A stretch of DNA of 64,000 bases, from positions 1,116,001 to 1,180,000 of the forward strand of contig JAHBBC010000001.1 in NCBI GenBank assembly GCA_019915015.1, written 5' to 3'. Of this stretch, positions 1 through 9,829 are shown piece after piece. Under the pieces are notes generated by a model that searched no databases, had not been told where the DNA came from, and saw only the letters and a list, made by a program, of their open reading frames with translations. Position 1 is the stretch's first letter. The number at the start of each line of letters is the position of its first letter. The translations under genes were made by a program, and so were the position numbers. This DNA is from Auriscalpium vulgare. Taxonomy: Eukaryota > Basidiomycota > Agaricomycetes > Russulales > Auriscalpiaceae.

Positions 1-780
1 AATCGCCCAGCAGGAAGAAAATTGCACACGTCCCCGACCAGCGGGTCGGACGTGTGTACGTCCAGAGCGCCATGAGGCACGCCACTAAAAAGCGATACTG
101 AGCATATGGCACGGGGCCTTACTTACATGGCGAGGGACTCTCATGTCGTGTGCGCAATGTGGCCTGGGAGAGCGCGGCGTACCGTGACAACCTCGATGAC
201 TATCTGCCAGCACCCCGGATCGTTCAAAAGTTCCGACACCGGCATCGACAGCGAGCTCTCCTTCTTTACCGAAATGCGTGTAATTTGCTCACCTTTCGCT
301 GCGTCGCCTAGTAGTGTCCCTTCATAAGCTCCGATCAGGACTCTGTTCCCCACACACGACATGCAGACACCGTCGTCTACATCATGACTAGTAGGCCTTC
401 GTGGAGGCCCCGCGATCGGTGGCCATGCGGCCCCTCGTCGCCCACGCTCTGTTCCTTCCCGACGTCGACGAGCTCCGACACACATGCTCTCATCCACGCG
501 CAGCATTCGGTAGCAGCTCGGTTGATCGCGCTTCTGAATGGTCCCACTATCTTCTGTGCCAAGGTCAGCCACGGAGATCATCACTCCCATCACCTAGAGT
601 CTGAACATCTTAGCAGATTCGTGGACTCCTTCCCCCTTCCGAGCTTGCTGCCATCATGCTGTACCTGCTGCCCTAACACGGACCTAAGCACGCTGTTACC
701 GGGAAGCCTGCATCGTATAAAAGGCACCACCCTGCCGAACATGGCGACCTGTCTGAACACCCGCTCCCACCTATCCTCTT
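1..780. other. Intergenic, no recognised gene; phosphatase promoter at its right end
   Basis: No reading frame here resembles a family I recognise. A minus-strand frame at 141-593 is open but has no visible domain. The right end holds the promoter of the phosphatase gene: a TATA-like TATAAAAGG at 716-724, about 75 bp upstream of its ATG, followed by a pyrimidine-rich leader. Confidence 0.5.
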
Positions 781-795
781 CTCCCAGAGATCGAG

Positions 796-2890
796 ATGCT
801 GCACGCCTTGTGTTTGCTCGGGCTCGTCCCGTTCGCCTCTGCGGGGATCTTCAACCGTCCATCAGCCCCGAAGGCCGCCACCTTCGCCGGCTCGACGTCG
901 ACGTTCGCCTTCCCCCCGCCGGACGTCACAGCGACCGTCCCGGACCCCAACTTCCCTGACGCTGCGGCCGTCGGGTTTCCCGGAGCTACCCCCAGTGCGT
1001 TGTCGCGTCGCCTGTGCTGTCTTCTTCTTGCTGACCGGTCCCCGCCCATATTAGCTGGTGACGAGGCGTTCGCCATCGAGACCGCGCCCGCGCTCGCCCC
1101 CTTCAAAAACACCGCGCCGATCGTGGCGCCCGACACGGCCGACCACAAGGGCGCGCAGTTCGACGTCATCAAAAACTGGGGTAACCTCGCCCCCATGCGC
1201 TCGGTCGATCCTGGCTTCTTCGGTCTCCCCGACGCGTCGCCCGTCGTCCCCAAGGGCTGCTCGATCAACCAGGTCCACATCCTTCACCGTCACGGCGCGC
1301 GCTACCCAACTTCCGGCTCTGCCCCGGCTGCCTTCGCTGGCAGGATTCACAATGCGACGGTCAATGGCACCGGGTTCACCGCGAGCGGGCCTTTGGAGTT
1401 CTTGAACAACTGGACGTTCAAGCTCGGTGCGGAGATTCTGACTCCCCTCGGACGCCATCAGCTGTATGTATCGTTTGACCTGATGTTTGCAGTTCGAATT
1501 TCCTGACGTTCGATAGATATGAGCTCGGTGCGAGTGCGCGCGTGCGATATGGCGACCTGCTAAAGGGCTTCTCCGATCTTCCTGTCTGGCGCACTACCTC
1601 GGAAGGTTTGTACATTTCTGCTCCCTGAACAGACATGTTTTGACGCTTTCCAACGTTCAGAGCGCATGGTCGATTCTGCGTCAGTATTCTCGTAATTGTC
1701 TTTTGCGATGTACAGGCTCATCGGAACGTCAGGCTGCAGTTTGCTGCTGGCTTCTTCGGCGTCCAGCAGTATCAGACGAGCTACCACCAACTTATCGAGG
1801 TTGAGGCGCCCGGCTTCAACACCACTCTCGCTTCGTACGACTTCTGTAACAACTCTAACAACGCCATTGCGTCGCTCGGATCTGTCAAGTCTACGCAGTG
1901 GGCGCTCAAGTACACCGTCCCAACCATCAAGCGTCTCTCGAACTTCATCAACGGCTACAACTTGACTGCCACGGACATCATCGCCATGCAGCAGTCGTGC
2001 GCATACGAGGTGCGCGGAAATGTCATCGGGGTCAGGAAGTAAGGTGCTGATCCTTTGCGCAGTCTGTCGCGCTGGGATTCTCCTCGTTCTGCAGCCTTTT
2101 CACTGAGGAGGAGTGGGAATCCTACGAGTACTTCAATGGTGCGTCCTAATGGTGCGCATCGGGAACCATCCTGACGTCAAGCTAGATCTGAGCTTCTGGT
2201 ATGGCAACGGCCCCGGAAACCCGGCTGTAGCTGCGCAGGGTGTCGGGTACGTCCAGGAGTTCATTTCGCGCCTCACGAAGACGCGCATCTCGACCTTCGC
2301 GACGTCTGTCAACGAGAGCATCGTCACGGACGAGATCAAGTTCCCGCTCGACCAGCCTATCTTTGTCGACGCCAGCCACGACACCATCATCACTGCGAGT
2401 ATGTCCCCTACGCCTGCTTTTCGCATCACGACACTGACACCTTGTGCTAGTTGCGGTCGCGCTTAACTTGACGAGCCTCGCCTCGTCCGGGCCCCTGCCG
2501 ACCGATCACATCGCCAAACGTGTAAGTCCCGTGGTCGCGGCGCCGTTTTATCAGATAAGAAACTCACACTCCCTTCAGCAATGGGTCGTCAGCAACATCG
2601 CGCCATTCGGCACAAACCTGGTTGCGCAGGTGCTCTCGTGCCCGGCGTCGGACACGCCGACGCACGTCCGCTGGATCCTGAACGACGCCGTCGTCCCGCT
2701 GACGGGCGTGAAAGGCTGCAAGGCGGACAGGAACGGCCTGTGCCCGCTCGCGACGTACATCGCGGGCACCCAGGCGCGCATCGAGGAGATCGACTTCCAG
2801 TTCGACTGCTTTGGGAACTACACGACTCCGGACCCCGACACGATCACCGATGGGCGGTTCCCGCCGTCATTGAGGAACCACACGACGTGA
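796..2890 (+). CDS. Secreted histidine acid phosphatase, phytase type (copy 1)
   Basis: Histidine acid phosphatase that hydrolyses phosphomonoesters, probably phytate or similar, outside the cell. The protein begins with a hydrophobic signal peptide (MLHALCLLGLVPFASA). It carries the catalytic RHGARYPT motif, with the nucleophile His, in exon 2 and the HD proton-donor motif in DASHDTIITA near the end of exon 7; several N-glycosylation sites (NAT, NGT, NES) fit a secreted enzyme. Nine exons join in frame: 796-994, 1055-1463, 1517-1605, 1661-1679, 1733-2009, 2063-2138, 2186-2398, 2451-2521 and 2579-2890, giving 554 residues, a usual family length. RMVDSALQFAAGFFG spans exons 4-5 and matches the conserved RMVDSA block of fungal phytases. 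No break is visible. An inverted, very similar copy lies at 28156-30261. Substrate preference cannot be read from the sequence. Confidence 0.93.
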
Positions 2891-3064
2891 GGGGGAGCAC
2901 TGAGCGTGGGTGGAAGGTAGGAGCTCGCGGTATCTACGTGATAATTTGTGGAGGTGCTCGTAGACGCACTGCGCGGCTCGATGAGATCACATCTTATAAT
3001 AACGGCCGCAGGGTATTAGCTGGCTCACACTGTTCTTCTAATCCTTTTCGACCGAGGGCAGACA

Positions 3065-4144
3065 CTGCTCGTTGAAGGTCCCGACTCTTCGAGCGAGATC
3101 AGGAGCTGCTCAGTACAGAGTAGGCTCTGCTGGAGGGAGAGAAGCCGATGCTCGCTTCGGTTCTCGAGCGAGAGCGTGCGTTGATCGGTAGAGTTCTGGA
3201 GCGAGAGTAGGAGTTCCGCGGTGGAGTTCGTTCTCGGTGGGACATGAGTCCGGCAGAGCGTCCGACTCCGGCGCCTGAGCGTGAACCAGGAAGTGACCCT
3301 CCTTGTGCAGTCCTAAGCAATATTAACCTTGGGAACGCCCCTCGCGTCGCATGCATTACATATGTAGTTGAACTCGCATCGAGGCGTCGTGAGTACGGCG
3401 CTCGGCGTAAAAGCGTCGTGTTTACCAGTAGGCTGAGTGCATTTACAGCAATACCAGTCCCCTGCAGGCGATACAGTACACGTGATAAATGATGGATAGA
3501 TACGCGCCGACCGATGGGTAAAGCGCGAATAGCAATTCCCTACCTAGACGGTCACTGTCGACATGAAGCTCATGGTCGCCTGGACTGTGCCTGCGGCGCT
3601 CACTTCAATCATGATCGTACTTCGGATAAGTCTCGAGACTGAACACGAAGACAAAGACCCACGAACCGACAGTGTCCAACAGCTTCGTCCCGCCCGGCTC
3701 ATACTTGGGCCCGTCCTTGACCAGATTTGACAAAGTCACGCTCAAGGCGCCGTTCGCCGGGAGCGTTCCGTCCATCGGTTCGGGCGAGGGCATGGGTATG
3801 CCATGCGTGGGTGAACCGGTGATGAACACCTCGGGCCCAGCATTCGCGCTGATGTCCTCCGGCGAGGACACAAGTACGGGCGTGGGGAAACTCGGAGACG
3901 GCGGCACGGATGGGGTTGTGACTGACGTCCTCGACGCACTGGACGCTTTTCGACTCACTGTCAACTTCCTCCTCCACGTGTGCTTCGACGACAAGGCTGG
4001 AACTGCAGGCGCAGTCTGGGTTCGTGTCGGCGCGTCGCTCTTCCTCTCATCGTTGACCTCCGCATCGCTGGTGTCACCCACGGACCGCGCACGGCTCCTG
4101 TTGTTCGGATGGCTGATCTTGTGCAGAATGCGGGAGAGCGACAT
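3065..4144 (-). pseudogene. Internally deleted relic of the EF-hand/ZZ-finger gene
   Basis: This minus-strand segment matches both ends of the full-length gene at 32270-36916. From 4144 to about 3545 it encodes the N-terminus (MSLSRILHKISHPNNRSRA...), including the conserved KLLDTV exon end and the start of exon 2. From about 3480 to 3065 it matches the C-terminal zinc-finger part (WYCCKCT, YICNACDARGVPKV) and the leucine-rich coil that follows. Everything between, including the EF-hand, is missing, and the C-terminal part contains stops and frameshifts. It therefore looks like a copy that lost about 4 kb internally. It lies tail to tail with phosphatase copy 1, in the same arrangement as the relic beside phosphatase copy 2. 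Confidence 0.75.
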
Positions 4145-4861
4145 AAGTCAGGCCTAGTCTCTGGTACTAGTAGTAGGTTCAAGGTTGGTACGATGTTGGA
4201 CCATCGGTCTGTGCCGGCGAGGACGATGGGCCTCGATCTGCCTCGATGGGCTCATTCAAAAAAGTTTTGCGCTGTTGTGCGCCGGCCGTTGCCGGCGCAC
4301 GCCGTTTTTATCGTCAGCTTGTTGACGCTGGCACATCAGCAAAAGCCCCAGAATCTTATATTACATTATATGAGGTTATATTACTTCCCTTCAAATAGCG
4401 ACGACTCCATTCTGGAAAAAGGACCAGCTCAACAGGTCCCAGTACTACACATGAGTTATACAGACAGTATGATTGTGTGTTTGTGAAAGAGATCGGGTGC
4501 ATATACCCTGCTCAGACAGCAGTAATGGCCGCACCCGAATATCTTATCTAGCCTTATCTGAATGGCAATAGCAGTATAACTCAATATAAACACCATAATA
4601 TTTCGTCACTTTTGCTGATGCAGCGGCTGGCAGAGGCGAAGCAGCAGAATTAATTTACAGGCTGGAGTTGTCTATTGCTAAGACAGACATTGAGGCGGTA
4701 ACAATATAGGAGTATTTTCTGCAACCATTTAGGTCATGATATGTATGAGTCCGTTGTCAGATCCTAATTGGCGCACCGGCACCAGGATGACCGTGACTTG
4801 CACCTGGAGCTAGTGCCCATGCATTCGCAGCCGCGCCTTTCTTTCCTCTCTATCCACCACC
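4145..4861. other. Intergenic, AT-richer, no gene seen
   Basis: This stretch is richer in A and T than its surroundings and has no convincing reading frame. It separates the EF-hand/ZZ relic from the F-box gene. The last 60 bp form a pyrimidine-rich leader for the F-box gene. Confidence 0.5.
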
Positions 4862-5772
4862 ATGGCGTCCAGTCGTCTTTTGCAAGACGTCCTCCGCCAC
4901 TCTGCCGCAGAGTCTGTCGACAGGCGTGGCGCGACCGCCCCTGATAAGGATGATTCGGACGACGAGCTCGTCAACGTCGTGCGTCCATTGCCCGCTAACA
5001 TCACATTGCTCACACATTCCTATTGACTAGGTGTCTCTTCCTGGTACCCCCGCACGCTCGCGCCCGGGATCGCGCCCTGCCTCACCGACCCGCGGCGCAG
5101 CAAGCCGACGCCTGCCAGGGCCCCTCCATCTCGCATCGACGAAGGCCTTAACGGATCCATTGAAAGCGTTCCCGACAGAAATATCCCAACGTATCTTTGG
5201 ATACGTCAGCATCGGCGATCTCGCGCGTGCAGCCCGCGTCTCGCGCAAATGGCGGAAGAGCCAGACGCTCAACTATGGTATGTGGTTGTGTTCTGAGGGA
5301 GAGCGCACCGGTCGATAACGACGCGATTGTGCAGTGTGGTTCCAGCACTATAGAAAGGAGAGCTTTCACGACGATAGCTTGCCGCCAGGAAAGTGGTCGA
5401 AGAGAGAGTCGAAACAGAATTGGGTGCGTCCCTACACGTCTACGCGCCGTATTGTTTACCATTGACAACCCATCCCAGCCTTCCCTCTACGCGCAGTTCA
5501 TCCAGAACCGCTCCCCGCCGCTCGGCCCCGTGAACCCAACGTCGCGCGGTTCAGGCTATAGCTCACCTGGTTCAGGCTACCAGACGCCACGCGAGGAACG
5601 CGAGGAACGCTGGCGGCTTGACGATGACGCTGCTGAGAAGCCGGGCAAGCTCGAGATGCGCGAGATGTACAAGGGGCTCGGTGGACGCAAGGCTAAGTCA
5701 AAGGGCAAGTGGGGTGCATCTACCGGCGAGGTGAGGGATAAAGGTGGCTGGGCAGATGCGGAATGGGACTAA
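4862..5772 (+). CDS. F-box domain protein
   Basis: Probable substrate-recognition subunit of an SCF ubiquitin ligase, binding Skp1 through its F-box. Four exons (4862-4978, 5031-5277, 5335-5423, 5479-5772) join in frame into 248 residues. The F-box is in exon 2: LKAFPTEISQRIFGYVSIGD followed by LARAARVSRKWRK, with the usual Leu-Pro-like start and conserved Trp. Exons 3-4 read VWFQHYRKESFHDDSLPPGKW and then SKRESKQNW, a region I associate with a conserved fungal F-box family. The tail is charged and rich in Gly, Lys and Ser (REEREERW, KAKSKGKWG). The start is the only ATG in frame with good downstream codon use. No leucine-rich or WD repeats are present, so the substrate is unknown. Confidence 0.85.
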
Positions 5773-5988
5773 GGATTTATCTGTATTATATCTATGTGTA
5801 CTTGTTGTAAGATCTATGGATAGGCTGTCGGTTCACCGTTCGACGTACGGGTCATCGTCTCGCGACCAAGGACGTTTTCTCACGGGTACCAGAGGGGCCG
5901 CCAACCCGCGCGGTGAACTGGCGGTCAACATCGTCTCCCTCATCGCTGTCCTGTCTCCGTCGCATCTCGCTCGTGTTGTTCAGTAGCG

Positions 5989-7445
5989 ATGAGTGCGAAC
6001 AAGTATGCAAATCTCCCTGACATAGTCGGTGCTTCTGCATTCTCTCATTCTCCCGAGATCACTGACGAGCGCGTCTCAATCGCCAGGACACTGCGCCGGA
6101 CGTATATGAGACAGAGGACGTTTTTCCCTCTTCCAGCGCCAACGTACGTATTCTACTTCATGCTCGGCCCAACTTTCAAATTGAGACGTTCGGCAGCAAG
6201 GCGATTCGAGCGACGAGGAGTCCGGCCTCCCGACGCGGTCGACACGGGCAGGCAAGAACGGGGACGTCGCGCCGGGGAAGGAGGAGCTCGACCACAGCCG
6301 CTTGATCAGTGCAGACGAGGCTAGCAAACGGTTTCGCAAAGCCGAGCGGAAACGTGCGTGTGCTGCCTTTGTCTCCACGCGTAACTAACCAGCGCACTCC
6401 CAGGACCCCCGGAGAGGTCAATTTACAAGCACCCGCGATCGCGCACGCCGTCGCCGACCCCCACGCACCCGCCCTCCCTCGCACTGCGCCTGCGCCTGCT
6501 TCAGAATGAGATTGCTACGCTCGAGTCCGACATGTCCGACCCGTCGAACCCTCTGCTGCAGAAGGACCGCGAGGAGGCGCACGTCGACCCGGGCGACCTA
6601 ATCAAGGGCCTCGTCGACGTGAAAAGCCGACTCGAGAAGATCACATCGACTCGGGACCCGCGGACGCGTCTCGTGCAGGACGTTCTCCAGGATGGAACGG
6701 CGGAGGTCGGGGCAGAGGCGCCGTCAGAAGCAGAGCCTGCGGCGAAGAAGGAAATGAAGTCCACAGAGAAGGAGGAGAAGGGTGCAGATGGAGTGAAGCC
6801 CTTGGCAGAACTGGATCGGCGTGTCGGCGACGTCGAGAGGCTGGTTGGCTCGGCAAGCGCGTCTCTCGACGAGGTTAGTTGATCATGCAGATGCACAACG
6901 CGTACTAAACCGCTCGCCCGCAGACCGAGCCAATGCCACCCCCACTGCTCCCCCTTCTCACGCGCCTCAACACCCAGCTCACCGTCCTCACACAACCGCG
7001 CCACCTCGACAACATCTCGCGGCGCCTCAAGCTCCTCCTCACCGACCTCGACCGGCTCTCGTCTGCCAACCAGCAGCACCGACGCCAGCAGTCGACGCAC
7101 GCCGACGGCACCGCGCCCGCCGCCGCGCCGTCCACGCTGCACGAGCAGCTCTCACCGGTCCTCACGCGCCTCGTGCCCGCGCTCCCACACATCCCGCACG
7201 TCCTCGCCCGCCTGCGCACGCTCGCCGCGCTGCACACGAGCGCGGCGGAGTTCCAGAGCGCGCTTGCCGCGCTCGAGGAGGAGCAGCGCCGCGCGCGCGA
7301 GACGCTCGCGGACCTCGGCAAGGCGGTGGACGGCGTCGAGGCGAGCCTAGAGGAGAACGCGAAGGTGGTCAAGGGGAATGTGGGCGGCCTAGATGAGCGC
7401 ATTATGGACCTGGTGAAGCGGTTAGAGCAGGTGAGCGTTGCGTAG
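5989..7445 (+). CDS. Dynactin subunit 2 (dynamitin, p50)
   Basis: Dynamitin is the shoulder subunit of dynactin that links the Arp1 filament to the p150 arm; the complex activates cytoplasmic dynein. Five exons (5989-6024, 6087-6143, 6197-6353, 6404-6873, 6924-7445) join in frame into 413 residues, a normal length. The N-terminus reads NKYANLPDIDTAPDVYETED across the first intron, the signature start of the family that binds Arp1. An acidic DSSDEESG follows, and the rest is predicted coiled coil (RLRLLQNEIATLESD, VEASLEENAKVV, LDERIMDLVKRLEQV). The first intron has a slightly unusual donor, GTCGGT. The last 210 bp and the 3' flank were duplicated to 12780-13110. Identification is firm; function is inferred from the family. 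Confidence 0.92.
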
Positions 7446-8578
7446 TGTAAGATGTGTGTATTTTTCCGCGTCCGTCGTATTCATACCCCAGGTCCTCTTC
7501 CATGTTCTCATCCCCTGCCCGTGGGCCAAATCCTTCTCAGGGATAGTGGACGCTGAACGCCCTTCACGAGCTCTGCAGAACTTGGCAGTACGCTTCCCTC
7601 TTCGAGCTTCTGAAACATCTGCAGTCAGTGGGCTAGCTTGATGCAGGAAGACCGCTTCGACTCGGTGAATGTATTCGCCTGCCGACGCATGCGCGACTCG
7701 CCGGGCTGTTTTGTAGCTGTTCGCGCCTTTCATGGACTTCAGTCTTTTGGTAATGGGCTGCGGCCGCTGATTGCAGGGTACCGGCCATCACCTAGGCCAT
7801 GGCGTGCTACGCCACAATGGTGATCGAAGTTTAGTACGAGGAGTGCCTAGTGCCTGGCGATGTCCCTGGGCCTGCGATAGCCTGCGATGCGAGCGGAGCG
7901 TTCAGGCTTATACAGTAAGTATTTCCTCCTGTAATGGCCAAGTGATATCATCACCTGCTAACATGTGGCCCTTGTAGGTCCAGGTTCAACAGTCAGCTGG
8001 GATCCTCGCCAGACTGCCGCCAATTTTTCCGAGAAGGAATTGCCCGAGGCCCCATCGTATGCCATTGTGATATATCGCAGCAGGACACGGTGCACACCGC
8101 TACGTTCCCATGAAGGCCTCACCCACCGCGGCTCGGAATCACACGCCTGGAGAGGCTCGGCCAGTCTGCGATACGACATTTTTGTCGGGAAACTCGCCAC
8201 TTGGCAAGCTCCGTCCCTGAGCCTGATCCACATCATATGCCGCACCAAAGGCTCTAGTCAGTAGCCGCGACCAAGCCACGACGATCTCCAAATACGCACG
8301 GCCGGAACTGATGGCGCTCACCGTACTGACTTATGACGCTTCGAGGTTTCCCAATTAAGTACGTGTCTGTTCTATCCTACGTATCCGGAAAAACGCCACG
8401 GTCTGCGCGCCCCATGGTACAATATAGATATGCCGTGGTCACCGGTCACTTATTACCATGCGCGGTGGTGAGACCGAGTCGGACATGATTTACTTCTGAT
8501 ATTCCCCACCGATGCTAGGTACAATCAAGCGATAAGCTACAGTAAGGGCTCCGTGGTCGGAGGACACGAAGATCATGG
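7446..8578. repeat. Non-coding flank, partly duplicated at 12990-14000
   Basis: This stretch between dynamitin and the first peptide gene has no recognisable gene. It is homologous in patches to 12990-14000. The block just after the dynamitin stop (GTGAGCGTTGCGTAG, then ATTCATACCCCAGG) recurs after the dynamitin fragment at 12989. A second block near 8110-8160 (CCTCACC...GGCTCGG) recurs near 13605-13650. The matches show that dynamitin tail, spacer and peptide promoter were copied as a unit and then diverged. Confidence 0.6.
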
Positions 8579-8606
8579 GTGATATAAATACCGCGCAACC
8601 TCACAC
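8579..8606 (+). promoter_or_regulatory. TATA promoter block of secreted peptide gene A
   Basis: A TATA box (GATATAAATA) followed by CCGCGCAACCTCACAC lies about 50 bp upstream of the ATG of the peptide gene at 8637. The same 28-bp block occurs, identical, at 14001-14028 before the third peptide gene, and a mutated inverted copy lies near 12159-12186. Its conservation amid diverged flanks suggests a functional core promoter or start-site region. Confidence 0.7.
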
Positions 8607-8636
8607 GACGTGCCGCATCTATCCTTGATCCCAGCC

Positions 8637-8828
8637 ATGAAATTCTCAACCGCTTTCTTCGCTCTTGTCCTTGCGACTGTTGTTTCTGCCGGACCGGTTG
8701 CAGAGCAGAGTGCGTAGTCCGGCAATTCGTGTATTTTTAGCAGCTAATGAGCTTGTTTCCGTATCTCAGAGCGCGTCTGGCCTCCTACGGGTCCCGACTG
8801 GAAGCGTACTGAGGGAATTCAGGCATGA
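8637..8828 (+). CDS. Small secreted peptide precursor with Lys-Arg sites (copy A)
   Basis: A 43-residue precursor from two exons, 8637-8709 and 8770-8828, with a 60-nt GT-AG intron that splits the codon of a Lys. Residues 1-18 form a clear signal peptide (MKFSTAFFALVLATVVSA), followed by a short spacer GPVAEQ. A Lys-Arg, a nine-residue core VWPPTGPDW, a second Lys-Arg and the tail TEGIQA complete it. The dibasic pairs are the classic site of the Golgi protease Kex2, so the likely product is the core released into the medium. Reality is supported by the paralogue at 14055, which keeps the signal peptide, intron position and length, Lys-Arg sites, Asp-Trp or Asn-Trp core end and EGxQ tail while the core differs. 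There is no CaaX end, so it is not a typical basidiomycete mating pheromone. The core's activity is unknown. Confidence 0.78.
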
Positions 8829-9829
8829 TTCGAGAGCTGGACAGCCACGTACCCATCCTATGAGTGATTCATCCATGGTGCGTGTTGCGTCTACTTTATG
8901 TGGTCCTCTCTTGTTGCTGATCAGTACTACTTCTGCGCTTCAGAACGTTCACTACACTGCCGTCGTTGCGAGCCCACTATGTGGAATTGTTTTGGAGTGA
9001 TCATAAATTTGAGTGCTATTAGCAAGATCCTGCCTGCGTCCATCCCGCCGCCGTCTACGCCGTACAACGACGTCGCCCATGACGAACGTTTGAATCACGG
9101 ACTGCTGGATGCCAGGTGCTCTATCCTGGCAGCAAGCACGGCGTGCCTCACGGCACCGATGTAAGGCCATTCGGGCCTCATGGAGCCAGCGATAGCGGGA
9201 GTCTGCGACTGTCTTTGGCAAGCTCCAGCGCGTGCTTGGATCGGAAGCTGGAGGCTTGATGCATGATGAGTAGACGGGAATACTAGCATAGTCGGCATTT
9301 GCCGGATATAAATTGCCACAAACAACGCGTAAACAACGCGCCGAGTCGATCTCCTTCTTCCTCGACTTCCATCTACTCCAAGTTCAACATCTTCATGCAG
9401 CTCTGCCTTGAAAGATTTTTTCCTATTAAACGGCTGTATCTCCTGTGACCTCTATGCCGCCAGGACTGGCCCGTCTGTAGAGCGCAGGGCTGCCAGTCAG
9501 TGTATGCAAGAACTTGAAAAATATCGCTTATGGCGGGCGCCCTCTGTGGCAAGTATGTGTTCTCTTAGTGACCGGCAGGCAGTTACGTTGTTGTGCTAAA
9601 GGTACGTGGACTTGGCTGATAAGTGATAATATCTGCGCCTGTGTTAAGCCGTTTCCCAGAAGAAGCCGTTGCCCAGATAAAGAATTCTGTGGAAAGCCGC
9701 AGTGGGCAAGGCCGCTGCGCCTCAAAGGGTCGCACGTGGCGTTCTGCTTATAAGTATTGGTCACTCGCGAGGTCGAATTGGCCTTTATCATCCCCACCCT
9801 TCACCATCGCTGCCACTCACTGGTCGACG
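8829..9829. other. Intergenic between peptide gene A and the HAMP gene
   Basis: The first part (about 8829-9000) is the 3' flank of the peptide gene and is similar to 14328-14510 behind the third peptide gene. Around 9290-9350 a block (TTTGCCGGATAT...GCGCCGAGTCG) recurs at 12537-12597 before the truncated histidine kinase start, so it probably belongs to the kinase promoter. No additional gene is convincing. Confidence 0.5.

Noticed and set aside
141..593. 150-codon minus-strand frame at the left edge
   Set aside because: No domain, no splice context and mixed composition; insufficient to call a gene.
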